64,000 bases of DNA, taken from Bacillota bacterium (GTDB lineage: Bacteria > Bacillota > Clostridia > Tissierellales > Gottschalkiaceae). The notes beneath the pieces are model-generated. The model did no database searches and was not told the DNA's origin. It saw nothing but the letters and a program-made list of their open reading frames with translations. Positions 1 through 8,595 of the stretch are shown piece after piece. The stretch's first letter is position 1. The number at the start of each line of letters is the position of its first letter. Position numbers and translations under genes: made by a program. The DNA is taken from the NCBI GenBank assembly GCA_023420895.1, contig JAEZUY010000005.1, positions 1 to 64,000 of the forward strand, given 5' to 3'.

Positions 1-1928
1 ACGAAGACGGATCATTCAAACCTGAGAACAAAGTTACTAGAGCAGAAGCTGTAGCAATGGTTCTTAGATCACTTGGAAGAAGCATAGATCCTGATATAGC
101 ACAAAAAGTTGAAAATCCATTCTCAGACGTTAAAGACGGAGCATGGTACCTAAACGATGTACTTGGAGCTGCAACAGAGTATGACTATGAAACTGAAAAA
201 GACGGAAAAGAAAACATACCTGTAGCTGTAGATACTAAAGTTATATCTTCAGTACAAGTTCCATCACAAGCATTTGAAAAAGATTCTGACAAAAAATTAA
301 AACTTAAAGTTAACGGATCGTCAGAATATTATGATCTTGCACAAGCATCAGCTAACGGATACAGAATAGAATTCGTTCAGCTTAACGATGCAGGAAAAGA
401 AGAAACAGACAATACTAAATTTATATTAGATAATGGTGGAGCAGCTAGCAAGAACCTAGACGGAAAACTTATCAAAGCTAAAAAACTAGGAGACTACACT
501 ATAGAAGCAAGAGTTTACAAAGATCTTGGTGGTGGTAAACTAGAATTCGTAACTAGCGGTAAAGGAACAGTTACTATAGTTGATAAAATAGCTGAAAAAA
601 CAGAAGCTGTAAAAGAAGTTGAATACAAAACAGTAGTAACTCCGCCAAAAACACCAGTAACTGTTAAAAACGATACTATAGTTGTTAATGAAACAGTTCA
701 AATATCTAAACTTATCGTTGATATAGACGGTAAAACAGATGTTGATATATCTGGAGACGGACTAGCATATGAATTAGAATCATCTAATGAAAATATACTA
801 GAAGTTAACAAAACAAACAACACAATAACTGGTAAATCAGTAGGAAAAGCAACTCTTACTGTAAAAGTTGGATCAGTTACTAAAGATGTAGAAATAACAG
901 TTGCTAAAGATGACAGACTTCCAACAAAAGCAGAAGTTACAGGAGATGTTAAAATAGCGGGAGCTGGAGTTTCACAAACAGTAAAAGTTAAAGTTCTAGA
1001 CCAGTACGGAGATGAAATTCAAACTGCAGACTATGGATTAGTATCAGCTGAAGAAGACAGCGATGTTATATCACTAGACGGAACAGGAGCAAGCCTAGAC
1101 GGAACAGGAGCAAGCACTGTAGTATTAAACCCAGCTACAGCTGGAGAACTTCAAATAGACAGTGAAAAAGAAGGAGAAGCAACTATATACTTCACTGCTC
1201 TAAATGCTGATGGAGAAAAACAGCAAATAGGATCAGTAAAAGTTACAGTAGGATCAAAAGTTGGAGATACTTCTGTAAGCGTAGAAAGTGCAAATGGACA
1301 GCCATTTGAATTAGACAGCAAAGATAACTTTGATTTCAAAGTTGTTGATAGAGACGAAAATGGACAGTTAGTTAAAGAGTTAACAGCAACTACTGACTAT
1401 ACTGCTAAATCTTCAAACACTGATATATTCACAGTAACAGGAGATAAGACAATAAATGCTGTAAAAGATGGAGAAGCTGACCTTATAGTTGAAGATTTAA
1501 GAGACAACAAAATATACACTCAAAAAGTTGTAGTATCAGGTGTAGAAGCTAATAAAGAAGTTGTTTCTGTAACTTACAAAGAAAGTCCGCTAACTGAAAC
1601 ATCAGCTACATCTGTAAAACTTAACGAATTCCTAGATGCAGACGGAATTGAAGCTTCAAACACTATAGGAGAAATCGAAATGGTTACTACAGCTAATCAA
1701 GCTACAGATTATACAGCACAAGCAGTTGGAGATCTAATGATTAAAGGAACTAAAACACAAGTTGGTTCAGTAGTAGTTACAGTTGACGGTACAGGAGTAG
1801 CTCTAAACGACGGATTCAAAACTGACTTAACACTAACAGCAGGTACACAAAACACAATCAATATAACTGTTAACAATATGAAACCAGAAGCAGTTAATCC
1901 ACAAGCTTTCGTTGTTACACAAAAATAA
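1..1928 (+). CDS. S-layer homology (SLH) surface protein, 3' part
   Basis: The gene is cut by the window edge: its frame is open from base 3, upstream of the first ATG at 57. The first residues (DGSFKPENKVTRAEA) are the end of an SLH domain, which in Firmicutes binds cell-wall secondary polymer and anchors exported proteins. The rest, about 600 residues, is rich in Lys, Thr, Val and Asp and looks like repeated Ig-like beta domains. A Big_2-like stretch (NTITGKSVGKATLTVKV) lies near residues 260-280 of the in-window part. There is no membrane anchor, so attachment should be through the N-terminal SLH repeats outside the window. An exact 21-bp tandem duplication encodes SLDGTGA twice at 1074-1115. 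The family is clear; the ligand or enzymatic role, if any, is not. Confidence 0.85.
   Translation, partial: EDGSFKPENKVTRAEAVAMVLRSLGRSIDPDIAQKVENPFSDVKDGAWYLNDVLGAATEYDYETEKDGKENIPVAVDTKVISSVQVPSQAFEKDSDKKLKLKVNGSSEYYDLAQASANGYRIEFVQLNDAGKEETDNTKFILDNGGAASKNLDGKLIKAKKLGDYTIEARVYKDLGGGKLEFVTSGKGTVTIVDKIAEKTEAVKEVEYKTVVTPPKTPVTVKNDTIVVNETVQISKLIVDIDGKTDVDISGDGLAYELESSNENILEVNKTNNTITGKSVGKATLTVKVGSVTKDVEITVAKDDRLPTKAEVTGDVKIAGAGVSQTVKVKVLDQYGDEIQTADYGLVSAEEDSDVISLDGTGASLDGTGASTVVLNPATAGELQIDSEKEGEATIYFTALNADGEKQQIGSVKVTVGSKVGDTSVSVESANGQPFELDSKDNFDFKVVDRDENGQLVKELTATTDYTAKSSNTDIFTVTGDKTINAVKDGEADLIVEDLRDNKIYTQKVVVSGVEANKEVVSVTYKESPLTETSATSVKLNEFLDADGIEASNTIGEIEMVTTANQATDYTAQAVGDLMIKGTKTQVGSVVVTVDGTGVALNDGFKTDLTLTAGTQNTINITVNNMKPEAVNPQAFVVTQK
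1074..1115 (+). repeat. Perfect 2 x 21-bp tandem repeat in the S-layer gene
   Basis: Units 1074-1094 and 1095-1115 are identical (ctagacggaacaggagcaagc). They stay in frame and duplicate seven residues (LDGTGAS) in a loop-like part of the surface protein. This looks like recent replication slippage. Confidence 0.9.
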
Positions 1929-1961
1929 TTGAGTATAATAAACTTAATATAAAATAAAAAT

Positions 1962-1990
1962 CAGACAGCTCCGGCTGTCTGGTTTTTTTA
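1962..1990 (+). terminator. Intrinsic terminator of the S-layer gene
   Basis: A perfect 8-bp stem cagacagc/gctgtctg with a TCCG loop is followed by seven T. It lies 34 bases after the stop codon. Confidence 0.9.
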
Positions 1991-2002
1991 TGGAGTGATT
2001 TA

Positions 2003-2482
2003 ATGATAATAAAATTTGCAAAAGTTCGCGAATCTGCAGTCATTCCTTCGAAGAATGACGAGGATGCCGGATACGATATATATCCATGTTTCGAGGAAGA
2101 TTATGTAAAGATAGAACCTCTGACTACAGTCATGATTCCTTCAGGAATTGCTTCAGCTGTTCCTGATACTCACTATTTTCAGATTCAGGAAAGAGGAAGC
2201 ACTGGAACTAAAGGGATGAAATACGGTGCCGGAGTTATAGATTCAGGTTACAGGGGAGAGTGGTTCATTCCCATAACTAACTGCAATGATAAGGATCTTG
2301 TAATTGCAAAAGACACTGAAGCCGATTTTGGAGATGCAATCGTATATCCTTACGAAAAAGCTATAGCTCAGGCTATTCTTCTGGAAGTTCCTAAAGCTGA
2401 AGTTGAAGAGATAAGCTATGAAGAGCTTCAGAAGATTCCCTCTAAGAGAGGAAGCGGAAGACTTGGAAGTTCAGGCAAATAA
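2003..2482 (+). CDS. dut: dUTP diphosphatase (trimeric dUTPase)
   Basis: Hydrolyses dUTP to dUMP and PPi, keeping uracil out of DNA and supplying dTMP synthesis. The 159-residue protein shows the conserved trimeric-dUTPase motifs in order: DAGYDI (21-26), ERGST (63-67), AGVIDSGYRGEW (76-87, with the catalytic Asp and the uracil-stacking Tyr) and a C-terminal P-loop-like arm RGSGRLGSSG (149-158). The arm is usually RGxGGFGSTG, so two positions differ. The length is normal for the family. The gene stands alone after the S-layer terminator, with RBS ggag just before the ATG, and ends in a bidirectional terminator shared with the convergent nnrE. Confidence 0.92.
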   Translation: MIIKFAKVRESAVIPSKNDEDAGYDIYPCFEEDYVKIEPLTTVMIPSGIASAVPDTHYFQIQERGSTGTKGMKYGAGVIDSGYRGEWFIPITNCNDKDLVIAKDTEADFGDAIVYPYEKAIAQAILLEVPKAEVEEISYEELQKIPSKRGSGRLGSSGK

Positions 2483-2517
2483 AAAAAGATATGACATATC
2501 AGTCATATCTTTTTTTA
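2481..2517. terminator. Bidirectional terminator between dut and nnrE
   Basis: The A-run plus GATATGAC pairs with GTCATATC plus a T-run around a six-base loop (2496-2501). Either strand gives a hairpin followed by U residues, fitting two convergent genes. Confidence 0.88.
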
Positions 2518-2536
2518 TTATTTTTATGATTTTATT

Positions 2537-3190
2537 TTAAACTCTGTCTTTTACCCATTCAGGTATTCCTATATTTTCAACTACGACTTCACCTGTATAT
2601 TCTTTTGACTCTTCATTCTGAAATCCTTCTTTCATATACTGGAATGTCACAGTTTTAACGGCTTTTACAGCTATTCCCATGATTTTTCCTGTAGTGGCGT
2701 TGAGTCCCGATGGAAGGTCCACTGCATATACAGGCTTTTCTGAAGAGTTTATTATCGCTATAGAATATTTGTAATATCCCGTTATATCGAGGTCAAGTCC
2801 AGTTCCCAGTATTGCATCTATTATTATATCGGCTTCTTCTGAATAGTCTTCAAGCTCATGCCAGTTCATATCGTTTATCTCAATTACAGGTATTTCGAGC
2901 TCTTCGAGTATATCGAAGTTTATTTTTGCATCTCCCTTTATTCTTGCAGAGTCGCCGAGAAGAGCCACTTTGACGTCTTTTCCCAAGACTTTAAGATGTC
3001 TTGCTATTCCGAATCCGTCTCCTCCGTTGTTTCCTCCTCCTGCTGCTACTAAGTATTTATCTTTTGAGAGGTCGAGATTGCTGATGAATTTTATAACGGC
3101 ATTTTCCATAAGAACGATTCCGGGTATTTTCAGTTCCTCTATTGCATATCTGTCTGTCTCTCTCATCTTTTCAGCTGATAAGTATTTCAT
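2537..3190 (-). CDS. nnrE: NAD(P)H-hydrate epimerase (YjeF N-terminal domain)
   Basis: Repairs damaged NAD(P)H by epimerising R-NAD(P)HX so that a dehydratase can act on the S form. The 217-residue protein is only the YjeF_N Rossmann-like domain. Visible motifs are GGGNNGGDGFGIARHL (about 51-66), DAILGTGL (about 126-133) and AVDLPSGLNATTG (about 156-168). In many bacteria this domain is fused to the ADP-dependent dehydratase NnrD. No such domain is present here, so the partner must be elsewhere or absent. The gene is divergent from the antiporter gene and has an aggaggaat RBS on the minus strand. Confidence 0.88.
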   Translation of the reverse strand: MKYLSAEKMRETDRYAIEELKIPGIVLMENAVIKFISNLDLSKDKYLVAAGGGNNGGDGFGIARHLKVLGKDVKVALLGDSARIKGDAKINFDILEELEIPVIEINDMNWHELEDYSEEADIIIDAILGTGLDLDITGYYKYSIAIINSSEKPVYAVDLPSGLNATTGKIMGIAVKAVKTVTFQYMKEGFQNEESKEYTGEVVVENIGIPEWVKDRV

Positions 3191-3284
3191 TAGAATTCCT
3201 CCTTTAATTTAATATAACACTTTGAGATGAAAAAATCATTATATTGGCCAAATTCCCTGTAAAGTCGTAAAATCAGCGATTTTG

Positions 3285-3293
3285 TGATATAAT
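3285..3293 (+). promoter_or_regulatory. Extended -10 promoter of the antiporter gene
   Basis: TGATATAAT lies about 30 bases upstream of the start. No good -35 box is visible at 17 bases. The same TGRTATAAT core recurs before other genes in the window. Confidence 0.55.
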
Positions 3294-3326
3294 ATATAGA
3301 TATAGTAAAATAGAGAGGTGAGCGCT

Positions 3327-4808
3327 TTGACGGTAGACGGATATATTCTGGTCGCGTCTCTAGTGCTTCTCATATGTATTCTATTCAGTAATATTTCATA
3401 CCGTGTTGGGGTTCCGACACTTCTTATCTTCCTCATCATGGGTATGATAATAGGTTCAGACAAGGTAGGTCTTGTTTATTTCAACAATCCGGGAACTGTC
3501 CAGATGATAGGTTCTGTCGCTCTGGCATTCATACTGTTCACCGGAGGTATGGATACGAAATGGTCTTCAATAAAGACGGTTATAAAGCCGGGTGCAGTTC
3601 TGGCTACAGTCGGAGTTTTCTTTACGGCGCTTCTTGTAGGTCTTTTTGCCTATAAAGTGACGGAATTCTCATTTCTTGAGAGTCTGCTGCTCGGAAGCAT
3701 CGTTTCATCAACGGACGCCGCTACGGTTTTCTCAATTCTTAAGTCGAAGAGTCTTAACCTTAAAGGAACTCTTGTTCCGACTCTAGAACTTGAGAGCGGT
3801 AGTAACGACCCGATGGCATACATGCTCACATTAGCTGTGCTCATGGCGCTTACAGGGGAAGGCATGAGCGGTTCAGAACTCGGCCTGTTTTTAGTTAAAC
3901 AGATGCTTATTGGAGGAGTGCTCGGATATTTCTTCGGAAAGGTCATATCGTACTTCTTGAACAATATAAAGCTTCAGTATAACGGTCTTTATTACGGAGC
4001 GCTTGTAGCATGGGTTTATATTACTTTTGCTCTTGTGAGTCTCCTTGGAGGAAACGGATTCCTTGCTCTATACATAGCGGGAATAGTTCTTGGAAATAAG
4101 AGATATTTCTATAAGAGAAATCTTATTAAATTCTTCGACGGACAGACATGGATAATGCAGATTTTCCTGTTCGTAGTTCTGGGAGTGTTTTCGAGACCTG
4201 AAGCTATATTGGATGTTCTGCATGAAGGGCTTATAATATCAGTATTTATGATATTCATAGCAAGACCTGTAGTTATAGTTGCGCTTACAACTTTCTTCGG
4301 CTATTCAGCTTCAGAGAAGGTTCTGATATCCTGGGCTGGATTCAGAGGAGCCGCATCTATAGTTTTTGCTCTGATGCCTTTTATTTATAACGTGGACGCA
4401 TCAAGAGACATTTTCAATATTGTGTTCTTCATAGTTCTGCTTTCAGTAGTAGTTCAGGGTTCACTTTTCCCTACACTTGCAAGAAGGCTTGATCTAGTTG
4501 AAGAAGAGACAGATGATAAAAATATGCTTATTAAGAGTTTCAACGATTATTCAGAAGATATCGGAGGTGTATTTGCAAAAGTCGCAGTTTTAGATACATC
4601 TGATATGATAGGTTCAGAGATAGTCGATATAAATTTCCCGGAGGGACTTCTCATAATGAGTATAAACAGAGATCATCAGTATGTTACGCCTAACGGATCT
4701 ACTGTGATTGAAAAAGGCGATATACTTCTCGTTACAGCTGAAAGTGAAGAGTCTGTTGAGTACTTTGAGAGGCAGTTTGACGTAGAACTTTTAATGCCGA
4801 TAGAATAA
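3327..4808 (+). CDS. nhaP2: Potassium/proton antiporter, CPA1 family, with TrkA-C domain
   Basis: A membrane antiporter of the NhaP2/CvrA type, likely exchanging K+ (possibly Na+) for H+. The roughly 390-residue membrane part contains the CPA1 motifs STDAA (about 128-132) and ESGSNDP (156-162) in the ion-binding core. A C-terminal cytosolic RCK_C/TrkA-C ligand-binding domain follows (about 400-490; IVDINFPEGLLIMSINRD). I chose the TTG at 3327 because GAGGTG (3315-3320) sits six bases upstream; the in-frame GTG at 3318 is part of that RBS. The gene is monocistronic by context. The ion specificity is inferred from the family, not proven. Confidence 0.87.
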   Translation: MTVDGYILVASLVLLICILFSNISYRVGVPTLLIFLIMGMIIGSDKVGLVYFNNPGTVQMIGSVALAFILFTGGMDTKWSSIKTVIKPGAVLATVGVFFTALLVGLFAYKVTEFSFLESLLLGSIVSSTDAATVFSILKSKSLNLKGTLVPTLELESGSNDPMAYMLTLAVLMALTGEGMSGSELGLFLVKQMLIGGVLGYFFGKVISYFLNNIKLQYNGLYYGALVAWVYITFALVSLLGGNGFLALYIAGIVLGNKRYFYKRNLIKFFDGQTWIMQIFLFVVLGVFSRPEAILDVLHEGLIISVFMIFIARPVVIVALTTFFGYSASEKVLISWAGFRGAASIVFALMPFIYNVDASRDIFNIVFFIVLLSVVVQGSLFPTLARRLDLVEEETDDKNMLIKSFNDYSEDIGGVFAKVAVLDTSDMIGSEIVDINFPEGLLIMSINRDHQYVTPNGSTVIEKGDILLVTAESEESVEYFERQFDVELLMPIE

Positions 4809-4848
4809 TAATGACATCGGTGTAATCAAAACGTAAATATAAACTAAC

Positions 4849-4890
4849 TTGAAATATTCCTAATATATATTTACAATATATATTAGGAAT
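4849..4890 (+). promoter_or_regulatory. Sigma-A promoter embedded in a 14-bp-arm palindrome (operator candidate)
   Basis: TTGAAA (4849-4854), 17 bases, then TACAAT (4872-4877) makes a near-consensus promoter. A perfect inverted repeat with 14-bp arms (4856-4869 and 4877-4890, ATTCCTAATATATA and its complement) covers the spacer, the -10 box and the start point. No T-run follows, so an operator fits better than a terminator. Confidence 0.65.
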
Positions 4891-4913
4891 AATTAAATTT
4901 AAGGAGGATTTTC

Positions 4914-5636
4914 ATGAAAAGAATTTTAAGCTTGCTATTGCTTTCAGTTTCTCTTGTAGTCGGTGTAACTGCATGCGGAAATGAAAGTGAGAATGTAGAA
5001 AGCGGTTCTGAGGCTCAAGAGAGCCAGAATACACCAAATTCGAAAGATGAAAAGAAACTCGAAAAAGATGCAAAAACGACTGGAGGAGACAAACTCGACG
5101 ATTCTCTTTCACATCTTAAGGATAAAGAAAAAGAAGAAGAGAAAAAAAGCGAGCCTGAGAAAAAAGAAAAACCGCCAGTTCAGAATACAGAAAAGAAACA
5201 GACATCTGAAAGCAGCTCTAACAGCGGCTCATACCTTACAGAGCTGAATATATATTATCCGGACAGCAATTACAACAATCTGACTAGAGTTGTAAAATCT
5301 GTTCAGGTGCACGATATGAAAGTAGCTGGAGCGGCGCTTCAGGCATTAAAAGATGGAGATTCTGTTCTCGGTTCACCAATACCTTCAGGTGTTAATATAA
5401 CTGGAGTGAGCATAGACAACGGAGTTGCAACTGTAAGCTACTCTAATTCCGGCGGATATGGAGGACTAGGATCAGCTGGAGAAACTATGTTTGCAGGTTC
5501 AGTAGTATATACACTTACTGAATTTCCAACGATACAGTCGGTGAGATTTGATTCACAGGGAACACCTTCAGTATTTTCACACCTTGACGGAGAGACTCCA
5601 ATGACAAGAAGCGATGTTGGAGTAGGTATAAACTAA
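4914..5636 (+). CDS. GerMN-domain lipoprotein
   Basis: A 240-residue exported lipoprotein. The signal peptide (residues 1-20) ends in the lipobox VTAC, with Cys21 as the lipidated residue. A charged low-complexity linker rich in Glu, Lys and Ser follows (about 22-105). The rest is a GerMN domain (about 108-235) starting YLTELNIYYPDS. GerMN domains occur in the germination/sporulation protein GerM and in other envelope lipoproteins, so the domain alone does not prove sporulation. An aaggagg RBS precedes the ATG. The promoter lies inside a long palindrome, suggesting a dedicated repressor. The gene is followed by a candidate small RNA and a terminator. Confidence 0.85.
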   Translation: MKRILSLLLLSVSLVVGVTACGNESENVESGSEAQESQNTPNSKDEKKLEKDAKTTGGDKLDDSLSHLKDKEKEEEKKSEPEKKEKPPVQNTEKKQTSESSSNSGSYLTELNIYYPDSNYNNLTRVVKSVQVHDMKVAGAALQALKDGDSVLGSPIPSGVNITGVSIDNGVATVSYSNSGGYGGLGSAGETMFAGSVVYTLTEFPTIQSVRFDSQGTPSVFSHLDGETPMTRSDVGVGIN

Positions 5637-5693
5637 ATTTATAGTAGAGAAAATTACTATAGATAATAACAATTTTTTTTAAATACTTGTCTA

Positions 5694-5813
5694 TGATATA
5701 ATTTAAGTAAGCTAACTTTTGACGGTTTTTTCAGATCCGTTAGGAATATAGCTCTCCTTTTGTTATATTATAGAAAAAAGCTGTCGAATTAAAATTGACA
5801 GCTTTCTTTTTTT
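5694..5813 (+). ncRNA. Candidate small RNA with own promoter and terminator
   Basis: An extended -10 box TGATATAAT (5694-5702) would start a transcript near 5709 that ends in the hairpin and T-run at 5777-5813, about 105 nt with no credible ORF. CTAA...ACGG (from about 5713) can pair with CCGTTAG (about 5737-5743) with a bulge, giving a second stem. No Rfam family is recognised. It could instead be only the 3' trailer of the upstream lipoprotein gene. Confidence 0.3.
5777..5813. terminator. Terminator between the GerMN gene and the TPR gene
   Basis: Stem aaagctgtc/gacagcttt (5777-5785, 5797-5805) has a T-rich tract downstream and an A-run upstream, so it can work on both strands for the convergent genes. 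Confidence 0.85.
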
Positions 5814-5827
5814 GCCTAAATTCAGTT

Positions 5828-6445
5828 TTATTTGAAATAGATGTCTAGAACATCGTTATTTCCAAGTTTTTCCCAGTCGATGTTTTCAAGAAGAAGTATT
5901 CTTCCCTGAGGAATAAAAAATTCATCATTCATTTTTTTGAAAGTATCTAAATCTAAATCGAACTGATTAAGAGTCATCTCAGTCAGTAGATAGCTCACTA
6001 GCGTTGCATGATAAAGTTTAAGATTGTTCACTATATCTTTTTCTTCTATATTCTGACTTGCAATAAAGCTGTGCGCTATATGATTGCATATGTCGCCGTC
6101 TTCAAGAATATATGAAGCGGCTTTATGAGGAAGCACTTCTTTTACTTCCTGAGGAAGACTTTCATAGAATTTTTCAGATTCTTCTTTATTTTCAAACTCT
6201 ATTTCACCTTCGAGTTCTTTAACTCTTTTGTTCAGCATAAGGTGAGTGAATGCCATATATGAATTTATAGATGTTATATAGTTCCCAAGCTGAAAATTCA
6301 GTTTTCCGTTTTCATAATATATTTCAGGAGATTCAGGATCATAAGATATGGCTCTCGTCATCGAATCTTTCGCCATCTCATAATTTCCTTTCATTCTGTG
6401 TTCTCTCGCTTCTTTAAAGAAGTTGAAAGCTAATTCCTTACTCAA
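5828..6445 (-). CDS. Tetratricopeptide-repeat protein, function unknown
   Basis: A cytosolic protein of about 205 residues with no signal peptide or membrane segment. The N-terminal third has TPR-like helix pairs (EAREHRMKGNYEMAKDSM, then PESPEIYYENGKLNFQLGNY), a fold that mediates protein contacts. The remainder is helical and acidic and has no motif I recognise. I chose the TTG at 6445: read on the minus strand, AAAGGGTG lies about seven bases before it. The in-frame GTG at 6454 is part of that RBS. The gene stands alone between a terminator and a divergent permease gene. No specific function can be given. Confidence 0.75.
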   Translation of the reverse strand: MSKELAFNFFKEAREHRMKGNYEMAKDSMTRAISYDPESPEIYYENGKLNFQLGNYITSINSYMAFTHLMLNKRVKELEGEIEFENKEESEKFYESLPQEVKEVLPHKAASYILEDGDICNHIAHSFIASQNIEEKDIVNNLKLYHATLVSYLLTEMTLNQFDLDLDTFKKMNDEFFIPQGRILLLENIDWEKLGNNDVLDIYFK

Positions 6446-6587
6446 AAAAAACACCCTTTCTCTTTCTTAGTTAATATATAATATTATATCAGACAAAAAA
6501 TCTATAATCTAGCTATGAAGAAACAGATGTGATAAAATGGTATGGAGTTCAAATTAAGTTAAAAACCAATATAGAGAGGAAAGAAAA

Positions 6588-7745
6588 TTGAAACTGTTCA
6601 GTGAAATAAAAAACAAAGGTTTTCTTTTATTTCTGATAGTTTTTACAATTGTATTTTGGAGAATATCCGGGAATTACAGTGTTATATTCGACGGAATAAG
6701 CAATTTTCTTGGAATAATAACGCCATTTATTTATGCATTTATAATAGCATACGTTTTAAGTCCTGGAGTTGCACTGTTTGACAGACTTTACGGAAACAGA
6801 AGAATAGTGAGTATAGGCTGTGTCTATGCGATAATCATAGCTCTGCTTATTATCACTGTGAATTATGTAATTCCGAAGCTGGGAAACAATATTTATGAGT
6901 TTTCAAAGAGTCTGCCGGGAATTTACGAAGATATAAAAATGCTTTTTATAAGGATAAGCGAGGACAGAAGGCTTCTGGCAATAGAAGAGCTTGTGGGAAT
7001 ATCTGCTGACAATATAACTGAAATATTCAGCGAGAATATAATAGACAGAATAACAGAGATAGTTCAGTATATATCGAGTTCGCTTTTCAAACTCACGATA
7101 AGTCTTACTTATCAGCTTGTCAAATGGGTGATAGGATTCCTTATAGCTATTTATATACTTCTTTATAAAGAAAGCTTTAAAGGCTTCTTCAAAGTGACTA
7201 TAATAAGAATGTTCGGAAGAAAGAGAAGCAGCAAGTTTTTCAGCTTTTTAGAGAATGTCAATGACATGATAGGAACTTATATAGGAATAAAAGCGATAGA
7301 CTCATTTATAATCGGAACACTTGCGCTTTTAGGTCTCGTTATTCTGAAATCACCGCTTCCGTTCCTGCTTGCACTTGTGGTAGGCATTACTAATATGATT
7401 CCTTATTTTGGTCCTTTTGTCGGAATGGTGGTTGTAACATCTATACATCTTTTCTACAGCCCGAAGCTTGCGATAAGCTCACTTATTTTTCTGTTCCTGC
7501 TTCAGCAGTTTGACGCATGGTTCCTGGATCCTAGACTTGTAGGAAACAAGGTCGGACTTAATCCGTTCCTCATAATTCTTGCGATAACTGTAGGAGGAGG
7601 ATATTTCGGACCTGTAGGTATGATTCTTTCAGTTCCGACTATGGCTCTTATAAAAGTGTACTTCCTTAAATTCGTAAAACATCAGACTAAGAGAAATATA
7701 GAGAAGAGAAAACAGAAGAATATTGCCGGGGCGGCAGATGAATAA
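6588..7745 (+). CDS. AI-2E family transporter (UPF0118 permease)
   Basis: A polytopic membrane protein of 385 residues with about eight hydrophobic segments, in the AI-2E/YtvI/YdiK family. Members include the autoinducer-2 exporter TqsA and Na+/H+ antiporters, so the substrate cannot be read from sequence. The family signature is seen in the C-terminal half (DPRLVGNKVGLNPFLIILA, then GGGYFGPVGMILSVP). The start is TTG at 6588 behind agagagga. The C terminus is basic and cytosolic. About 110 bases separate it from the next gene, with no terminator seen between them. Confidence 0.85.
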   Translation: MKLFSEIKNKGFLLFLIVFTIVFWRISGNYSVIFDGISNFLGIITPFIYAFIIAYVLSPGVALFDRLYGNRRIVSIGCVYAIIIALLIITVNYVIPKLGNNIYEFSKSLPGIYEDIKMLFIRISEDRRLLAIEELVGISADNITEIFSENIIDRITEIVQYISSSLFKLTISLTYQLVKWVIGFLIAIYILLYKESFKGFFKVTIIRMFGRKRSSKFFSFLENVNDMIGTYIGIKAIDSFIIGTLALLGLVILKSPLPFLLALVVGITNMIPYFGPFVGMVVVTSIHLFYSPKLAISSLIFLFLLQQFDAWFLDPRLVGNKVGLNPFLIILAITVGGGYFGPVGMILSVPTMALIKVYFLKFVKHQTKRNIEKRKQKNIAGAADE

Positions 7746-7854
7746 AAATAACTTTTAAAAGATGAAGTTTTTTGATATACTTAAAATCAGCAAATGTAAA
7801 ATAAAAACAGATTTGATAAAAATAATAATTTTAATAAATATGAGGTGAAAGTAA

Positions 7855-8511
7855 ATGAAGGTGAATTTACCGGAAAATGTCGGCAAATATCTATGGACTA
7901 GATACATTCCGAATTCAGCGTACAAAACTTATGTTTTTGCTGCATACCTTAATCAGAATGAAGATTCAGAAGCAGATATGAAAGAAAAGCTTCTAGAAGC
8001 TGATTTCGGTGAAGATGACACTTTACCGAAGGTAATAGAAGAAAAGAAAAAAGTTCTTGAGAATGTAGGAATAAAATATCCTGAAACTAGAGAAGAAGAG
8101 CTTGAGATGCTTCAGAATTTCGGTCTTCTTGAAAAAGACGACAGCTGCAATTCAGGTTTCAGAGTTGTAGAAGACATCAAGCGTCCTGAAGAAGTCTTAG
8201 ATCTTGATGAGGAAGAGATGAAAGCTCTTGAAAATATAAAATTTGAAGTTAACAACTCTAAAGCTATAAGCGGAATATTAAGTCTTATTCTTACGAACGG
8301 AAAGAGACTTGACTGCTCAGTTTCACATATAACGAATATGACTGGAGTTAAGATTGCCGATATAAGAACTGTGCTTGATTTTCTGGTTAATGAAGAAAAA
8401 TCCCTTACATATAAAGGGACTAAGAGCATAGACAAGCTTAAAAAACAGGACAGAGTTATATTAAATGTAAATGAGCCTGTTTTCAGCGAAAAAAGATTTG
8501 TAGTTGAATAG
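7855..8511 (+). CDS. Conserved-looking hypothetical protein with helical C-terminal domain
   Basis: I do not recognise this 218-residue soluble acidic protein. It is charged throughout (many Glu, Asp, Lys) and has no signal peptide or membrane helix. Residues about 140-210 (ISGILSLILTNGKRLDCSVSHI, interrupted here only by my selection, then KIADIRTVLDFLVNEEKS) look like a helix-turn-helix or winged-helix fold ending in a beta hairpin. DNA binding is therefore possible but not shown. Start, RBS (gaggtga) and codon use look like a normal expressed gene. It is followed by a strong terminator and so ends a unit with the AI-2E-type permease or stands alone. Confidence 0.7.
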   Translation: MKVNLPENVGKYLWTRYIPNSAYKTYVFAAYLNQNEDSEADMKEKLLEADFGEDDTLPKVIEEKKKVLENVGIKYPETREEELEMLQNFGLLEKDDSCNSGFRVVEDIKRPEEVLDLDEEEMKALENIKFEVNNSKAISGILSLILTNGKRLDCSVSHITNMTGVKIADIRTVLDFLVNEEKSLTYKGTKSIDKLKKQDRVILNVNEPVFSEKRFVVE

Positions 8512-8535
8512 ACAGAACAGAATATAGAATACTTG

Positions 8536-8565
8536 AAAAGGGTCTGCATGTGCAGACCCTTTTTT
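8536..8565 (+). terminator. Intrinsic terminator after the hypothetical gene
   Basis: aaaagggtctgca pairs with tgcagaccctttt across a two-to-six-base loop and runs into T residues. Confidence 0.9.
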
Positions 8566-8566
8566 G

Positions 8567-8595
8567 TTGACCTTGTAAATTATAACGAATATAAT
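8567..8595 (+). promoter_or_regulatory. Sigma-A promoter of the NTPase-metal importer genes
   Basis: TTGACC (8567-8572), 17 bases, then TATAAT (8590-8595), directly after the preceding terminator and about 70 bases upstream of the next ATG. Confidence 0.7.

Noticed and set aside
2537..3190. Bifunctional Nnr (epimerase plus dehydratase)
   Set aside because: The frame ends after the YjeF_N domain and no carbohydrate-kinase-like dehydratase domain is encoded nearby.
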